Source: Arcuatula senhousia (lineage: Eukaryota; Mollusca; Bivalvia; Mytilida; Mytilidae). Taken from it: a stretch of 64,000 nt of DNA. The position numbers were made by a program, and so were the translations under genes. The stretch lies in contig CAXARO010000881.1 of assembly GCA_963971305.1 (NCBI GenBank), forward strand, positions 1 to 64,000, read 5' to 3'. Of this stretch, positions 1 to 10,601 are shown one piece after another. The first letter of the stretch is position 1; every line of letters begins with the position of its first letter. Under the pieces are notes generated by a model, which was not told the DNA's origin, searched no databases, and worked only from the letters and a program-made list of their open reading frames with translations.

Positions 1-315
1 GCAACAAAATTAATCATTAGGTCTCAGAATACTGAATTCTGAAGGGCTGGCGGTTTGTCGGTGTCAAAAACACCACTGGTATATAACTGCTCAATATCGC
101 CCTCAGCAACGGCCTTTTTGTGGACGGTCACGTCTTTCCCTTCGCGTTTTAGGGTTTTGATCATGTCCATCAAGACATGGTTTGACGTCATAAAGACACG
201 ATCGCTCATTAAGTTAAGTTCACGATAGTACGGAGGACTGTTTAAATATTTAGCCTGGAAATGGCAGCACGAAATCCAACATTTTGCTTAATCGCATCAC
301 AAAGCTGATGTCTAA
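1..315 (-). pseudogene. Crypton-type (DUF3504-like) tyrosine recombinase fragment, broken
   Basis: The minus strand encodes LMSDRVFMTSNHVLMD, then an IKTLKREGKD stretch and YTSGVFDTDKPPALQNSVF. I recall this pattern from the DUF3504 proteins (QRICH1/ZMYM/Crypton lineage, the region before the tyrosine-recombinase core). Just upstream, near 255-312, NVGFRAAISR is in another frame and fits the same family, so a frameshift lies near 235-245. A TGA at 24-26 falls where the family usually has an aromatic residue, and the frame stays open beyond it (DLMINFV) to the window edge. With one frameshift and one nonsense codon this is probably a dead copy of a mobile-element gene. The family call is from memory of the motif pattern, not from a search. 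Confidence 0.55.
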
Positions 316-521
316 ATACTGTTTTGGTCTTCCCAGAATCCAACGACACTATAAGCATGATTGACCTGGGAAAGGTAAACGTCCTACCTTCAAGAAATCG
401 GAATAAAAAAAAAGAAAACAAAAACAAGGAATCGGAATCATTTATGTCCAAAGCTGTAAACAGTGGAACCAATTTTCAATTTTGGACGCGGCTATTGTTA
501 ATTTGTGAAATTTCTGCTTAC

Positions 522-573
522 CACATAAAACTGTAACAGTGGGCACAACCCAGTCTTCCAAGTATGGTACAAT
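522..573 (-). CDS. Short juxtamembrane-type exon, paralogue of the exon at 19780
   Basis: A 52-nt minus-strand segment lies between a good acceptor (TTTTCAG) and a good donor (GTAAGC). It encodes IVPYLEDWVVPTVTVLC plus one base. Nearly the same peptide, IAHYLEDWVVPTVTVLCG, occurs at 19780-19833 on the plus strand directly before a transmembrane segment. Conservation at the protein level together with splice signals argues for a real exon, or a recently live one, of a type I membrane protein. The remaining exons of this copy are not recognisable in the window, and reading through the donor gives only about 25 more residues. No known domain was recognised. Confidence 0.5.
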
Positions 574-608
574 CTGAAAATTAGGGAATACATTTTTTTC
601 CTTTTTAG

Positions 609-742
609 AGAAGAAATTGAAAAAGAAATACAGAAAAAACAACGGGAGGTTCTTCGTCAAACAGTACGTGGCAACACCACGATAGACGATAGAGAGGAAG
701 ATATCAGTACACAGACATCTTCCAACAAAAGATTAAGAAAAG
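609..742 (+). CDS. Charged, coiled-coil-like internal exon
   Basis: The exon is bounded by acceptor CTTTTTAG and donor AAAAG|GTGAAT. The open frame reads EEIEKEIQKKQREVLRQTV and continues with RGNTTIDDREEDISTQTSS and NKRLRKG. It is rich in Glu, Lys and Arg with a helical, coiled-coil-like start and a hydrophilic Ser/Thr end. It lies on the strand opposite the exon at 522-573, so it belongs to a different transcript. No partner exon was identified nearby. Function is unknown. Confidence 0.35.
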
Positions 743-1176
743 GTGAATGAAACCAACAGCAACTTTGGATATTTTTCAATTGATGTTTTAATGTATTTTA
801 AATGTAATTTTTGAAATGAAGGTAAATTCATAATTCGATTTATTTTCTATCTTGGTTTAACGTCTCAGTACTGGTCGGAATTAAGCAGTGAATGATGTAA
901 AGTTTTTTTTATTTACTTTGTAGCCTACAATTTCATTAAGTGTATGAACTAGTATTATAATGACATATAGCTCGAACGACAAATTTCAGAATATTTCATA
1001 TGAACACCACTATAAAATTCCAAAATTCCTCACAGACCTACAGGATTTTTCATAGACTTGGGCTATTTCACACACTGTTCATTTGCAAGAAATTTTCTTT
1101 ATATGATAAACTAAAATTGTTATAAAAATATCTAGCCACAGCATGAGAACCAAATGTACAAAATTGTAAGACTTAC
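743..1176. other. AT-rich spacer
   Basis: No open frame with splice support, no inverted repeat and no recognised repeat family. It is probably intronic or intergenic. Confidence 0.4.
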
Positions 1177-1791
1177 TGTCTTGACTGGATTTGTGTCAAC
1201 AGGTACAGTTATCTGCACTGGAGGTACAGTTTCAGTCCTCTCCATTGGGGGTACAATTTCAGTTTCAGTCGTCTGCACTGGAGGTACAGTTTCAGTCGTC
1301 TCCATTGGGGGTACAATTTCAGTTTCAGTCGTCTGCACTGGAGGTACAGTTTCAGTCGTCTGCACTGGAGGCACAGTTTCAGTCCTCTCCATTGGGGGTA
1401 CAATTTCAGCTTCAGTCGTCTGCACTGGAGGTACAGTTTCAGTCGTCTCCATTGGGGGTAAAATTTCAGTTTCAGTCGTCAGCACTGGAGGTACAGTTTC
1501 AGTCCTCTGCACTGGAGGCACAGTTTCAGTCCTCTCCACTGGAGGTACAGTTTCAATCGTCTGCACTGGAGGTACATTTTCAGTGCTCTCCATTGGGGGT
1601 ACAATTTCAGTCCTCTCCACTGGAGGTACAGTTTCAGTCGTCTGCACTGGAGGTACAGTTTCTGTCGTCTGCACTGGAGGAACAGTTTCAGTCGTCTGCA
1701 ATGGAGGTACAGTTTCAGTCGCCGGTCCTGGAGGTACAGTTTCAGTCCTCTCCACTTGGGGTGAAGTTTCTGTCGTCTGCACTGTTGTTGT
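1177..1791 (-). CDS. Mucin-like repeat exon (about 205 codons, phase 0-0)
   Basis: The exon runs on the minus strand from acceptor TTTATAG at 1792 to donor ACA|GTAAGT at 1176. Its 615 nt form a symmetrical phase 0-0 exon. It encodes about 20 imperfect copies of a 9-residue unit of the type TETVPPVQT, with an 11-residue variant containing TEIVPPMET, and ends VDTNPVKT. Thr, Pro, Val and Glu dominate and Cys is absent, as in O-glycosylated stalks of secreted or membrane proteins. Both strands are open because 27- and 33-nt units preserve frame, but only the minus strand has matching splice sites and there is no ATG at the exon start. Length is expected to vary between individuals, as in a VNTR. 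Confidence 0.6.
1200..1760. repeat. 27/33-bp minisatellite inside the mucin-like exon
   Basis: Direct repeats built on ACAGTTTCAGTCGTCTGCAC (plus strand) recur every 27 bp, with 33-bp variants from insertion of a GTTTCA-type hexamer. All length changes are multiples of 3, and units alternate between GTCTGCACTGGAGG and CTCCATTGGGGG types. Confidence 0.85.
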
Positions 1792-2859
1792 CTATAAATA
1801 TAATTGAAATATAATATTTACACAGTGTACCCAATAAAAATGCACGTTCACTATGACTGATACATTTATATGTAGAAAAAAATCAGGGTTGCTTGCCCTT
1901 GAGCTAATTTGATATGTGTTTTGAAATGCTAAATACATAAAAATCAAACAATACCATATGGTGATCACTGGCTCTGATATAAAAAAAATGACTTAAATAA
2001 GGTATTTCTAAATAAATTAGGACTATAGTACAGCATAGGTACTGACCAACTCCTGGCAGGATACACCAGCAACTCTCACATCACCTCCGAGATTATGAAC
2101 AACACCACATAGTATTAGTTAATGTTTAAATTAATTTTTGTATCTTTAAATGATCAGAATATAAGCTGCTACAAGAACAGTTTGGGCACATGTAGTTATC
2201 ACATTTATTTATGACAGAGGTTTAGGCTCCAAACAAACTACTTACGCTACAAGTTTATCCAGACACAATCGTCAAATGATTTGTCGACACCGCCCTAATA
2301 ACACCATATATAGTCATATCTCCATCGTCCACGTCACATGAACGTTAGGGAAGGGAATCTGAAGAGAAGCGTCAACTGATAACCTATCCAACGTTTAGAA
2401 GTTAACATCCTCCGTCAACACATAGTTACATATTATTATTGTTCTTATTGGGTATAAGAAAATTCATTTCATTAGATCTCTAACAATATTTATATTTAGC
2501 TTCCAAAATTTAGTTGAAAAGTATTACAAATAAAACCTAACCCCCCCAAAAAAAATAAATAAATACCAATCCTTTACTTATATATCTAGTATGGAGTGTG
2601 TTTTTTTTTAAATTTCAGTTTATGTTCACTTCTTTATCATAACATAGATGTTTGACAGTTACAACAGCACTCCGCGTGAATCGTTAGGTGAATTAATCGT
2701 TGTCACATATGTTAGAAGAATAAATAACAAATGTGCAATCAGAACAGGAGATTGATTGAATATAAAATGTTATAAAGCAAAAACCATGATGCCTAATATA
2801 TTCAAGAACTAAAGAGATAACAGAATGTGTGTATTTCATTAATAAACAAATAATACTAT
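1792..2859. other. Long AT-rich spacer with no supported gene
   Basis: Mostly AT-rich sequence. A short minus-strand frame near 2045-2110 (GDVRVAGVSCQELVST) looks protein-like but has no acceptor, so it is not called as an exon. There are no clear terminal inverted repeats. Confidence 0.35.
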
Positions 2860-3300
2860 GAATAAATATGTCACACCAATCATTTCACTAAGTTTTTTCA
2901 CTACATTTAATTTTTTAACTTAATGTAATCTGTCAGTTTATAATCAAATTAAACCTTTCCTTCATCATATCAAATGTAATCTCTGTCAGTTATAATCAAT
3001 TTATGTGAACAGTCTTTCTTTTCTAAGTTCATTTTTCCTGGTATTCAAAGTTCTCTTAATAAAATGAAAGTGAGTTTCCAGGGCATATACATGTAGTATG
3101 AATAAATGTCACATCAATCATGTCACTAAGTTTTTTTCACTGCATGTAATTTCTTTAGTTAATGTAATCTACCAGTCATAATCAATTTAAACCTTTCCTT
3201 CATCATTGATGTAAACAGTCTTTCTTTTCTTAGTTCATCTTTCCTGGTTTTCAAAGTTCTCTTAATAAAATGAATACGAGTCTCCAGGGTCTCTATTTTT
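2860..3300. repeat. Local tandem duplication of about 235 bp covering part of a terminal exon
   Basis: The segment starting near 2860 (ATGAATAAATATGTCACACC) is repeated from about 3098 with many substitutions. Both copies contain CACTAAGTTTTTTTCACT-like and TTAATGTAATCT blocks followed by a TTTCTTTTCT-AGTTCAT block. The second copy holds the coding end of the gene at 3159-5057. The first copy holds a degenerate version of the same coding part. Confidence 0.6.
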
Positions 3301-5057
3301 TTCAAAGATGTAAATGTTAGCACTTCTAGTGCTGCCTGTTCTTTTTCATGTGATGTCAAATTGTCTGTGTTGGTGCTAAAATAAAAAATAAGTGTACAAA
3401 TAATGGATATCATTGGAAAACCCTGCATTCATACAGTACCATTTGTGATGTACCATGTATCTTTGTTTGCAAAATGTAATACAAGAATTTTTTGCATTTG
3501 TTTTGTTGTAATAGTGGAAAGGAAAAGTCACACTGTCATAACAACAGCTTGCATCATTTTCTTTACCTACTGATCAGAGAGAATATTCATAATTATTAAA
3601 ACAGTTTTTCCTGTTTTGTCATCAGCAAAAAAAAGGTATTCATACTTTATTTGGTTAGAAATTACTAGTGTAAAAAGATGAAATACTCAATGTTTTAGCA
3701 AGATCATTGGTAATCACAATAAAATTTGATGCAGATCAACTTATTAGGGATATAAAATCACAATACCATATATATATATATATCTCCTCAAAATAATGAC
3801 ACATTTGTAAATGTGATGATTTACTTCAGTACAATTTCAACAAAGAAAAAATGTGAACATATAAATAAAAATATCATTAAACCTAGATGATATTACAATA
3901 ACCTACCCTTTTTCCTGATACTTGGGTTCCTCTTCAGTACTAGTGTCTGTTATATATATTAAGTTAGGATTTTTCTTACTGAAAAAAAAAAGTAGGTATA
4001 TAATAAATAGAAATAACATAAATGACTTTAATTGGGGGAGCTTCAATCTCAAATATAATTATAAATTATACTGTACTTATTCTCAAATATATTTTATACT
4101 ATAACTAAGGGACTTAAAAACAAAATATATTTGTTTTGACTAAACTGACACCATTTTATTAAATTATTAGCGTGGTAAAATTTATCTAATATTACGTTTG
4201 AGAACTTTGATGCGTATTGGTCACATGTTACAAATATAAAAAGAATGGATAACTTACTCTTTTGGTACGGTTGACCAGACTGTACCCTGTTTCTTTTCCA
4301 AATACCTTTTTATTTGAAGTTTCACATTATCGTTTCTAAAATTAGTTAAATTACAGTTTAATGTCAGAATAGTTTTATAATTTTGATTTGTTGAAGTGAT
4401 ACCATCAGTAATTTGATTACACTTACGCAAGTTACTTTTAAGTTATTTCCCTTTGAACACTATATAACTACATGAAAGGCTTTAAAATTCAATTCAATGT
4501 CAATTTCTTTATTACTTTAAGCACGATGCTCATCAGTACAACATACAACAAAATGCATCAATTTCATAATGGTTTATACTTTTAGGTTATTTAAAATTTC
4601 AGACTGTTAGATTTTCAAATGGGATTATGTGCATAATAATTTAGAATTTATATTAAAAAAAATAAAAAAAATAAAATAACAATTCCGACAAAATAGGTTT
4701 ATATATATATAAATTACATATACTTTAGTTAAGTTGAATTTTTAGTTTAAAATGAAGTAATTCTACTTACATTTTAATCATCTTTTCAACCATTTTATTC
4801 AGAGAAGTGAAATGAATTAAGTGTCGCTCTGTTTTATAGCTTGTTGGTAACCTTGAGGGTGTGGTAGTAGGATTTTTAGAAGTACTATTTTCTTTGTTTT
4901 TTTTTGTGAGAGGTAATGGCACGGAGTCAGTAATCTGACGTTTTTTTTTTGTTCGTAATGATGGAATGATTTCATGTACACAGTATGATTTCTTTTTACA
5001 GAAGTGTACTTACTTGTATCTAGGTAACCGTGTTTTTTACGGGTTTTGATTTTTTTG
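3159..5057 (-). CDS. 3' part of a four-exon gene with coiled-coil C-terminus, function unknown
   Basis: Minus-strand exons are about 5057-4771, 4335-4258, 3978-3907 and 3375-3159. The three introns join in consistent phases and the acceptors and donors match consensus. The first exon, after an A10 run near 4941-4950, reads RQITDSVPLPLTKKN and then a Ser/Thr/Pro stretch ending FTSLNKMVEKMIK. Next come NDNVKLQIKRYLEKKQG and YITDTSTEEEPKYQEKG. The last exon is a Lys/Glu-rich helix (LKKIETLETRIHFIKRTLKT) ending MTGRLH at a TAA. Upstream of the A10 run the coding frame is a different one, so either a one-base slip or an unseen small intron lies there. The 5' end is not found. No known family was recognised. 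Confidence 0.6.
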
Positions 5058-5701
5058 TCCTCAAAATTTAAACAAAAAGGAGAATTCAATTATTTTTCAA
5101 TTGAAAGCATTTTCTTCGTCTTTAAATGGTTAATTTTTTATATTGAATATTTAAGTGTACATAGAAAATAGAAAATTGTGATACCCTATTAGCACAATTT
5201 TTTTTCTTTTTTTTTTTTACGATTACTTTTTTTATGAATAATAGAATAAGATGTGAGGATTCATTTATCTGTGACAGTTGTAGGACATATGGAAACGTCA
5301 TAACATAAGTTTTTCATAAATTTTAATATAATATATTCATTTACACAGCAAGGTTTCTGCTCATTATGAATATTCATACTTTTTAAATAGGTTAGTATAT
5401 CATGTGCTTACATCATGATCTTGAAAGTCACTGACCTTGATAATATTTTGCTGACCATGCAATTTATGACATCATTCAGGGTATATTGCGAAATGTTTTC
5501 TAAGTGTCAATTTTAACAAATTGATATTAGTATTTTAATTCAAAAGTTTTTGTTAGAAATATAATATTAACGTATATATAAAACATTTTATAATTGAAAA
5601 AATAATATAAAATATTCTCGTATAACCTTTGGGTACCCCTTTAAAGGGAAAATTTTCCCGCGATACTGTCACCTGATGGCCATTTGTGGGCTTAGAGCAC
5701 A

Positions 5702-5984
5702 ATGGAGAAGAAGTGTTGTATTCTAATAATTTTCTTATGACTATATGCAGTGGTATTGGCTACTGAAGCTGAACATTGTGATCATGGGCCAACAACTAGT
5801 AGATGTTCCTGTGCAGGACATCACTTAGAATTGTTAACTGAACCTAACTTGATTGAACTTTTGGAAAGTTGCAATTGTAAAATTAAATATATAACAAAGC
5901 CGTCTGCGATGCATGGTGCTGACGGTAATAAGGATTGTGATTGGACATGCAAGGACGACGGAATTTGTTACGTTTATCCACCTA
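5702..5984 (+). CDS. First exon: signal peptide plus 8-Cys domain, with an in-frame TGA
   Basis: An ATG at 5702 opens a typical signal peptide (MEKKCCILIIFL, then LYAVVLATEA after a break). The following segment of about 70 residues has eight Cys, in EHCD, RCSC, ESCNC, DCDWTC and GIC, and ends at donor CCTA|GTAAGT in phase 1. A TGA at 5738-5740 interrupts the hydrophobic core of the signal peptide. Frame, hydrophobicity and Ala-rich cleavage region all continue across it, so this looks like a single nonsense change in a gene that was recently intact. The alternative is that the real exon begins at the AG ending at 5750, with the upstream resemblance due to chance. A secreted, disulfide-rich protein is inferred. 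Confidence 0.6.
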
Positions 5985-6772
5985 GTAAGTATATGTATAT
6001 ATAAATATATCTTGTTTGTTTGTTTTTTACGTCACAAACCGGAAGGAAATTGTAAAATAACAATGTCGGTAAAATATGATGTACAGTTCCAGGAATTTTT
6101 TATATGAATCAAACGTATCCGGAAATTCTCATTTTACCTACATTTGCTTTTTACAATCTCCTTCGTTAGGTGACGCTAAAAACAAACAAACAAGATGGAT
6201 GATTTTTTGAAGTGAATAAACATTTACATTTACAGGAATACTGTAAAGGGCCGTCAAACAGCATCAACTCACAGGAGTTTAATCGGATTTAAAACGGATT
6301 TAAGTTGTCACTACGCTTGTTCACGGTTAGTTTTCCTCAAATATTGTTGTTGGTAACAATATAATTGTATAAACTCTGTAAATCTTACTAATATTTATCA
6401 CTCTTAAGATTTTAATAGGTTTATTATTCCAAAATTAGTAGAAGAAATATTGTCATTTAAAGACCAAAGAGGGATGAAAAGATAATTTCCATCACTTTTG
6501 TTGTTTAGTTCAGTATAATTAATAAACATGGCATTAACAAAAATGCAAAATTTTTATTTACACAGATTATTTTTCTCTCATCTATGAACACACCAATATC
6601 ATACCCACATTATACAATTTATTTTTAAATTATCAACCAATCAAATATCACAATATACATGAAAGTAAGTTATGTTGTGTTATTAATGTATAAATAGATA
6701 TCACATTTGTTTAAGAACTAATTATTTTATTGATTGTGTATGTTATTATGAGTTTTTTCATATCTTTTTCAG

Positions 6773-6880
6773 ATACTTTGAGTGGAGCAGGAGGCACTCA
6801 ATTGGAGATTTCAACAAGAGACGCAAAGAATGGACTGGATACTACCAATACAGCAACAGTGAATAGTATCTCTATTGTTG
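6773..6880 (+). CDS. Duplicated phase 1-1 exon, copy 1 (36 codons)
   Basis: Flanked by TTTTTCAG and GTAAAT. The exon encodes DTLSGAGGTQLEISTRD, then AKNGLDTTNTATVNSISIVG. Its 108 nt start and end in phase 1, so it can be added or skipped without changing frame, and it follows the phase-1 donor at 5984. It is hydrophilic and rich in Thr, Ser, Asn and Gly. It is probably part of an extracellular stalk of the protein that begins at 5702. No known domain. Confidence 0.6.
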
Positions 6881-6984
6881 GTAAATATGATATTTTAAAA
6901 ATTTACATTTGTTTTTAAAACTTTATTATTAGTTTAGGTTTATTTTCTTGAGTTTGTATGTATTTTTTTTCATATCTTTTTCAG

Positions 6985-7080
6985 ATACTTTGAGTGTAAC
7001 AGAAGACACTCAACTGGACATTTCAACAAGAGGCATAAAGAATGGACTGGATACTACCAAGAATAGCATCTCTATTATTG
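6985..7080 (+). CDS. Duplicated phase 1-1 exon, copy 2 (32 codons)
   Basis: Encodes DTLSVTEDTQLDISTRG and IKNGLDTTKNSISIIG between TTTTTCAG and GTAAAT. It is 96 nt, phase 1-1. Relative to copy 1 it lacks four codons (the TATV region) and carries VTED in place of GAGG. Flanking intron sequence is also duplicated, so the unit is exon plus intron, about 205-210 bp. Confidence 0.65.
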
Positions 7081-7187
7081 GTAAATATGACATTTTAAAA
7101 ATTTACATTTGTTTTTAAAACTTTATTATTAGTTTAGGTTTATTTTCTTGAGTTTGTATGTATTTTTTTTTTTCATATCTTTTTCAG

Positions 7188-7283
7188 ATACTTTGAGTGT
7201 AACAGAAGACACTCAACTGGACATTTCAACAAGAGGCATAAAGAATGGACTGGATACTACCAAGAATAGCATCTCTATTATTG
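7188..7283 (+). CDS. Duplicated phase 1-1 exon, copy 3 (32 codons)
   Basis: The coding sequence appears identical to copy 2 (6985-7080) and the introns on both sides nearly so. This indicates a very recent unequal exchange. It is 96 nt, phase 1-1, with acceptor TTTTTCAG and donor GTAAAT. Confidence 0.65.
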
Positions 7284-7391
7284 GTAAATATGACATTTTA
7301 AAAATCTACATTTGTTTTTTTAAAACTTTATTATTAGTTTAGGTTTATTTTCTTGAGTTTGTATGTATTTTTTTTCATATCTTTTTTTCAG

Positions 7392-7499
7392 ATACTTTGA
7401 GTGGAGCAGGAGGCACTCAACATGAGATTTCAACAAGAGACGCAAAGAATGGACTGGATACTACCAATGCAGCAACAGTGAATAGCATCTCTATTGTTG
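7392..7499 (+). CDS. Duplicated phase 1-1 exon, copy 4 (36 codons)
   Basis: Resembles copy 1 (GAGG and TATV-type sequence) with the change TQHEISTRD. It is 108 nt, phase 1-1. The next acceptor, at 7613, has only ATACTTT of the exon before the sequence turns into a dispersed repeat, so the array is cut off by an insertion or recombination and the rest of the gene is missing. Confidence 0.6.
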
Positions 7500-7613
7500 G
7501 TAAATATGATATTTTAAAAATCTACATTTGTTTCTATAATTTTTTTTTTTTAAGTTAAGGTTGATTTTCTTTATTTTGTATGTTTTATTTTTTTTTGTCA
7601 TATCTTTTTTCAG

Positions 7614-7760
7614 ATACTTTACCACAGAGGGTTAAAGCTTGTAGATTAATGTTTATGGGCTCAGACTTGTTGGAAACTGTTTTGTTATAGACCGTCAATG
7701 TGTATCCAACTAAACCCTGACGAGTTCATTTAACAAGCATACATACACAACAACCAACAA
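7614..7760 (+). repeat. Dispersed repeat fragment joined to a truncated fifth exon
   Basis: After an intact acceptor and the first seven exon bases the sequence becomes GAGGGTTAAAGCTTGTAG and then a block with ATAGACCGTCAATGTGTATC. The same block occurs at about 8660-8790 and 46480-46620. If spliced in, it would add about 25 residues (DTLPQRVKACRLMFMGSD and onward) before a TAG. Confidence 0.6.
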
Positions 7761-7794
7761 CTTAAATTTATAAAAAAAACATGTGCTTTAGATT

Positions 7795-8085
7795 ATCCGA
7801 TCTGAGAAATATACAATAGAAAATAATCTTGACCGGTATTTAATTGTACTAAACAGCTGTGCAAAATATCATTCAAATCCCTTGACGTTTACCGTTATCG
7901 GCCGAAAACTCAAAATTTCGTGATATTTGATTTTTCAAAGTTGCCTATCTCAAATTTTTTTTTTTTGGATCATGCTGGAAATATAAGTTGACCTGTATTT
8001 TATTGTACTAAATAGCTGTGTAAAATATCATATGAATCTCAAGTTATTGATCGGAAACCTTCGGGGACGGCCGGACAGGCAAGGA
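7795..8085 (-). repeat. Partial ATACCCC-type hairpin element (reverse orientation)
   Basis: Contains CAGCTGTGCAAAATATCATT and a second diverged copy about 150 bp later, then GGGGACGGCCGGACAGG. In reverse complement this matches the internal units and TCCG tract of the element at 35245-35848. The terminal hairpin is missing. Confidence 0.6.
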
Positions 8086-9350
8086 TTCACCTCTCAGCAG
8101 CATTTTAATCAAAACAGAGGAAGTTACATCCAGCACTGAAGATATCCACCATGTACAGTGCGTGTTTAAGGGAGTACGAGCCTGAGATTTTTTGTAATTA
8201 AAAGTTATTTAAAATAGAAAATTTGGAAAGAATATCTCAAAATAGCTAGACTTTATGAAAAAAGTTTTCAAAACCATGGAGCCGTTTTTTAGATATAAGC
8301 ACCGAAAAATATGGCGGGAAAAAATCTTCTCTGGGTTTTTCATAGGAAATACATTGAAAATTCTTTTCCTGTTTTAACATAGAAATTATAATTAGAATTG
8401 GTAGAAAATTTCAAAAGGAGTTTATTAGGACCTTCTCTAATTAGTAATGAACAAATATTAGGAAACCATGTTGGAAAATTTTTAATGCATTTGAATGGAT
8501 AAAAGCCGAGAATCCCGAAAATCTTCAATTTCTGAGGCTTGTACTCCCTTAAACAAATCTGAATTAAACATGGTAAAAAAACCAAATAAAACTTATTGGT
8601 AAATTCTAGTCAGACAAGTCTGACGACCAGGCTCTGGGATATCGTTTGTGTGATTTCATAACTTTACAGCAGAGGGTATAAAGCTTGAAAATTAATGTTT
8701 ATGGGCTCAGAGTTGCTGTGAACCTGTTTTGTTATAGACCGTCAATGTGTATCCAACTAAACCCTAGCGAGTTCATTGCACACCTTATTGACCTTTAGCA
8801 AACACAATTTTAGCCGATTAGAGCAAAATACAATAAAACAGGTAATTTGACAGCCATTGAATCAAAATATTGGAAGGTGAATGGCCATCCACTAAAAGTA
8901 CTGAACATAAAAAAAGATCGACCCTGTGCAGTCCAAGGAAAGAAAGATGGTGTGTTTAGCAATTGTGAATCTAACGCTTGGAAATTGTAATTTGTGAGTT
9001 CTTAATGACTTATTCTATATCAACTGATTTTACAACATACATAAGTTGTCACGATTTCCATGTAATAAATGTCATTTTACTTGTCAGTCAAACTTGTACC
9101 TATCCATCATATAGAAAATCCTTAACTTTGTTGGAATATTCAGCTTTACTTTATTTTACAACGTATTTAGCAGACAATAAAAAGATTAATTGTTGTTGAG
9201 ATACCAGTAATAAGATGTCACCACAGATTGTGAATGGAAGAGACGAAATTTTAAATACGTATCTTCTTATGACCTAATGTATCTTTTGGGCTCTCCTTTG
9301 TTATCGTTGATAATAAAAAGAACCCGAGGGTAATCACTTGTCTGTTTCTA
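8085..9350 (+). repeat. Dispersed repeat, second copy at 46300-47210
   Basis: Blocks around GAAGATATCCACCATGTACA, CTGACGACCAGGCTCTGG, ATAGACCGTCAATGTGTATC and AGATACCAGTAATAAGATGT recur in the same order at 46340-47120. The copy here is split by the 379-bp MITE at 8170-8548. No ORF longer than 75 codons is convincing, so the autonomous source is not visible. Confidence 0.65.
8170..8548. mobile_element. 379-bp MITE with TTAA target duplication
   Basis: Ends are GGGAGTACGAGCCTGAGA and, inverted, GGGAGTACAAGCCTCAGA, about 20 bp with two mismatches. TTAA directly flanks both sides (8166-8169 and 8549-8552). The copy of the host repeat at 46.37 kb lacks the insert, confirming insertion. TTAA duplication is typical of the piggyBac superfamily, but the GGG start differs from the usual CCC start, so the superfamily is uncertain. 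There is no coding capacity. Confidence 0.65.
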
Positions 9351-10036
9351 AAATAATGTCTGACACGATTTCATAAATGAACTTTATAAATCATTTTGTC
9401 GTTGAAATTAGCGATTGTTATATACAAAATTGTTAAAAACACCAGCCTACCGTCCTTTTAAAGCAAATGCTGGACGCTTGATCTTGTGCCCTTGCTCGAA
9501 CGTTTTGGTTTTAGTACGTTTCGTTCAAGACCTTTCGTTTTAGACCTTCTAATGATTTGATTAAAATGGTGCTGATGATTGCATAGTACTCGAAATATGC
9601 CAAATGGTCTAATGGCAGACTATTTAGTTTCGTTCTGATTTATTTAGAATTTTTATTCTATCTACTATACAATTCCTTTTTATTGGGGGGGGGTATATAT
9701 TTTGAATAGATGATTTGCGATGTCATATATACATATTTTGTTTTAAGCAAAACAACGAAGAAATAAAGTGTTATGGAATGGCTTCATCTTTCAGAATGAA
9801 CTACTGTGACAGTCATTTAGCACAAAACACGTGATCATTAGTTTGGACATTTTAACGAGTCAAAAATAAACAGCTACAATCTAACTGATCTAATTATAAT
9901 TACAAATATATTGTAATCAAAGTATTTAAAAAAATAATGCTGAAAAACCCGAGGTAATTACATTGTAGCTAAACAGTAGAAAGTTGAGGACTTGTATGTC
10001 TGATGGATGGTTTACGTGACAGTTTACGTTCATTAT
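9351..10036. other. AT-rich spacer without a supported gene
   Basis: Short open frames only. No splice-bounded coding segment and no clear terminal repeats. Confidence 0.35.
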
Positions 10037-10601
10037 CTATAGAAACATGACAATTATTAACTTATATGTACATCCTGAGGCAATACTAAATATAACCGAT
10101 TTGTTGTTGAAAAATCTCTCCTCCGAAGGTGACAAATATGTTGTCAATGAGGAAATCAAGCATACTGCAAACTTGTTCCAGTGTGTAACAAATTTCATCT
10201 TTGAAAGATGTTTTGGAAAAGAATGTAGAATTATAACCCAAAACAACAAAATTTCTAGAGTTTGTAAAGGCTTTTTCGAGAAGTTTTTTTCAGGCGACAT
10301 TTTAGTTTTTCGTGTGGCAAGGTAGTGTATAAAGTTGAAAAATCGAACGTTTTCAAAGAGTGAACCTCAGAAAATACTCTAACAAATCATTTGAGTTCTT
10401 CAAAATCCACATATGGTTAATTCCACTACGATTATAAATAGTGTCGCAGTATGCTTGTTGACCTTCTTTGACAGCAGACAAGATTTTAGTTAAATGAACG
10501 GACAGCTCTGTAGTTGAACATGATGAAGATCCAGCTATATACATTTCTTTGTACGATTGATAGGAAGTGACAGATTGACAGGTAGTGACGTAGACACCCA
10601 T
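10037..10601 (-). pseudogene. Penelope-like retroelement reverse transcriptase fragment
   Basis: On the minus strand, MYIAGSSSCSTTELSVHL and GQQAYCDTIYNRSGINHMW run in one frame. A frameshifted segment then matches the fingers/palm region found at 28358-28801. This is the Penelope-type RT core that precedes a LYTTLP motif, but here the catalytic parts are missing. There are at least two frameshifts. It is a third, older copy relative to the pair at 25-34 kb, and it keeps a four-to-five-base segment (GAGC) deleted in the other two, so it did not derive from them. Confidence 0.6.

Noticed and set aside
1154..1814. Two plus-strand ORFs over the minisatellite
   Set aside because: They arise because repeat units are multiples of 3. 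Splice sites fit only the minus strand.
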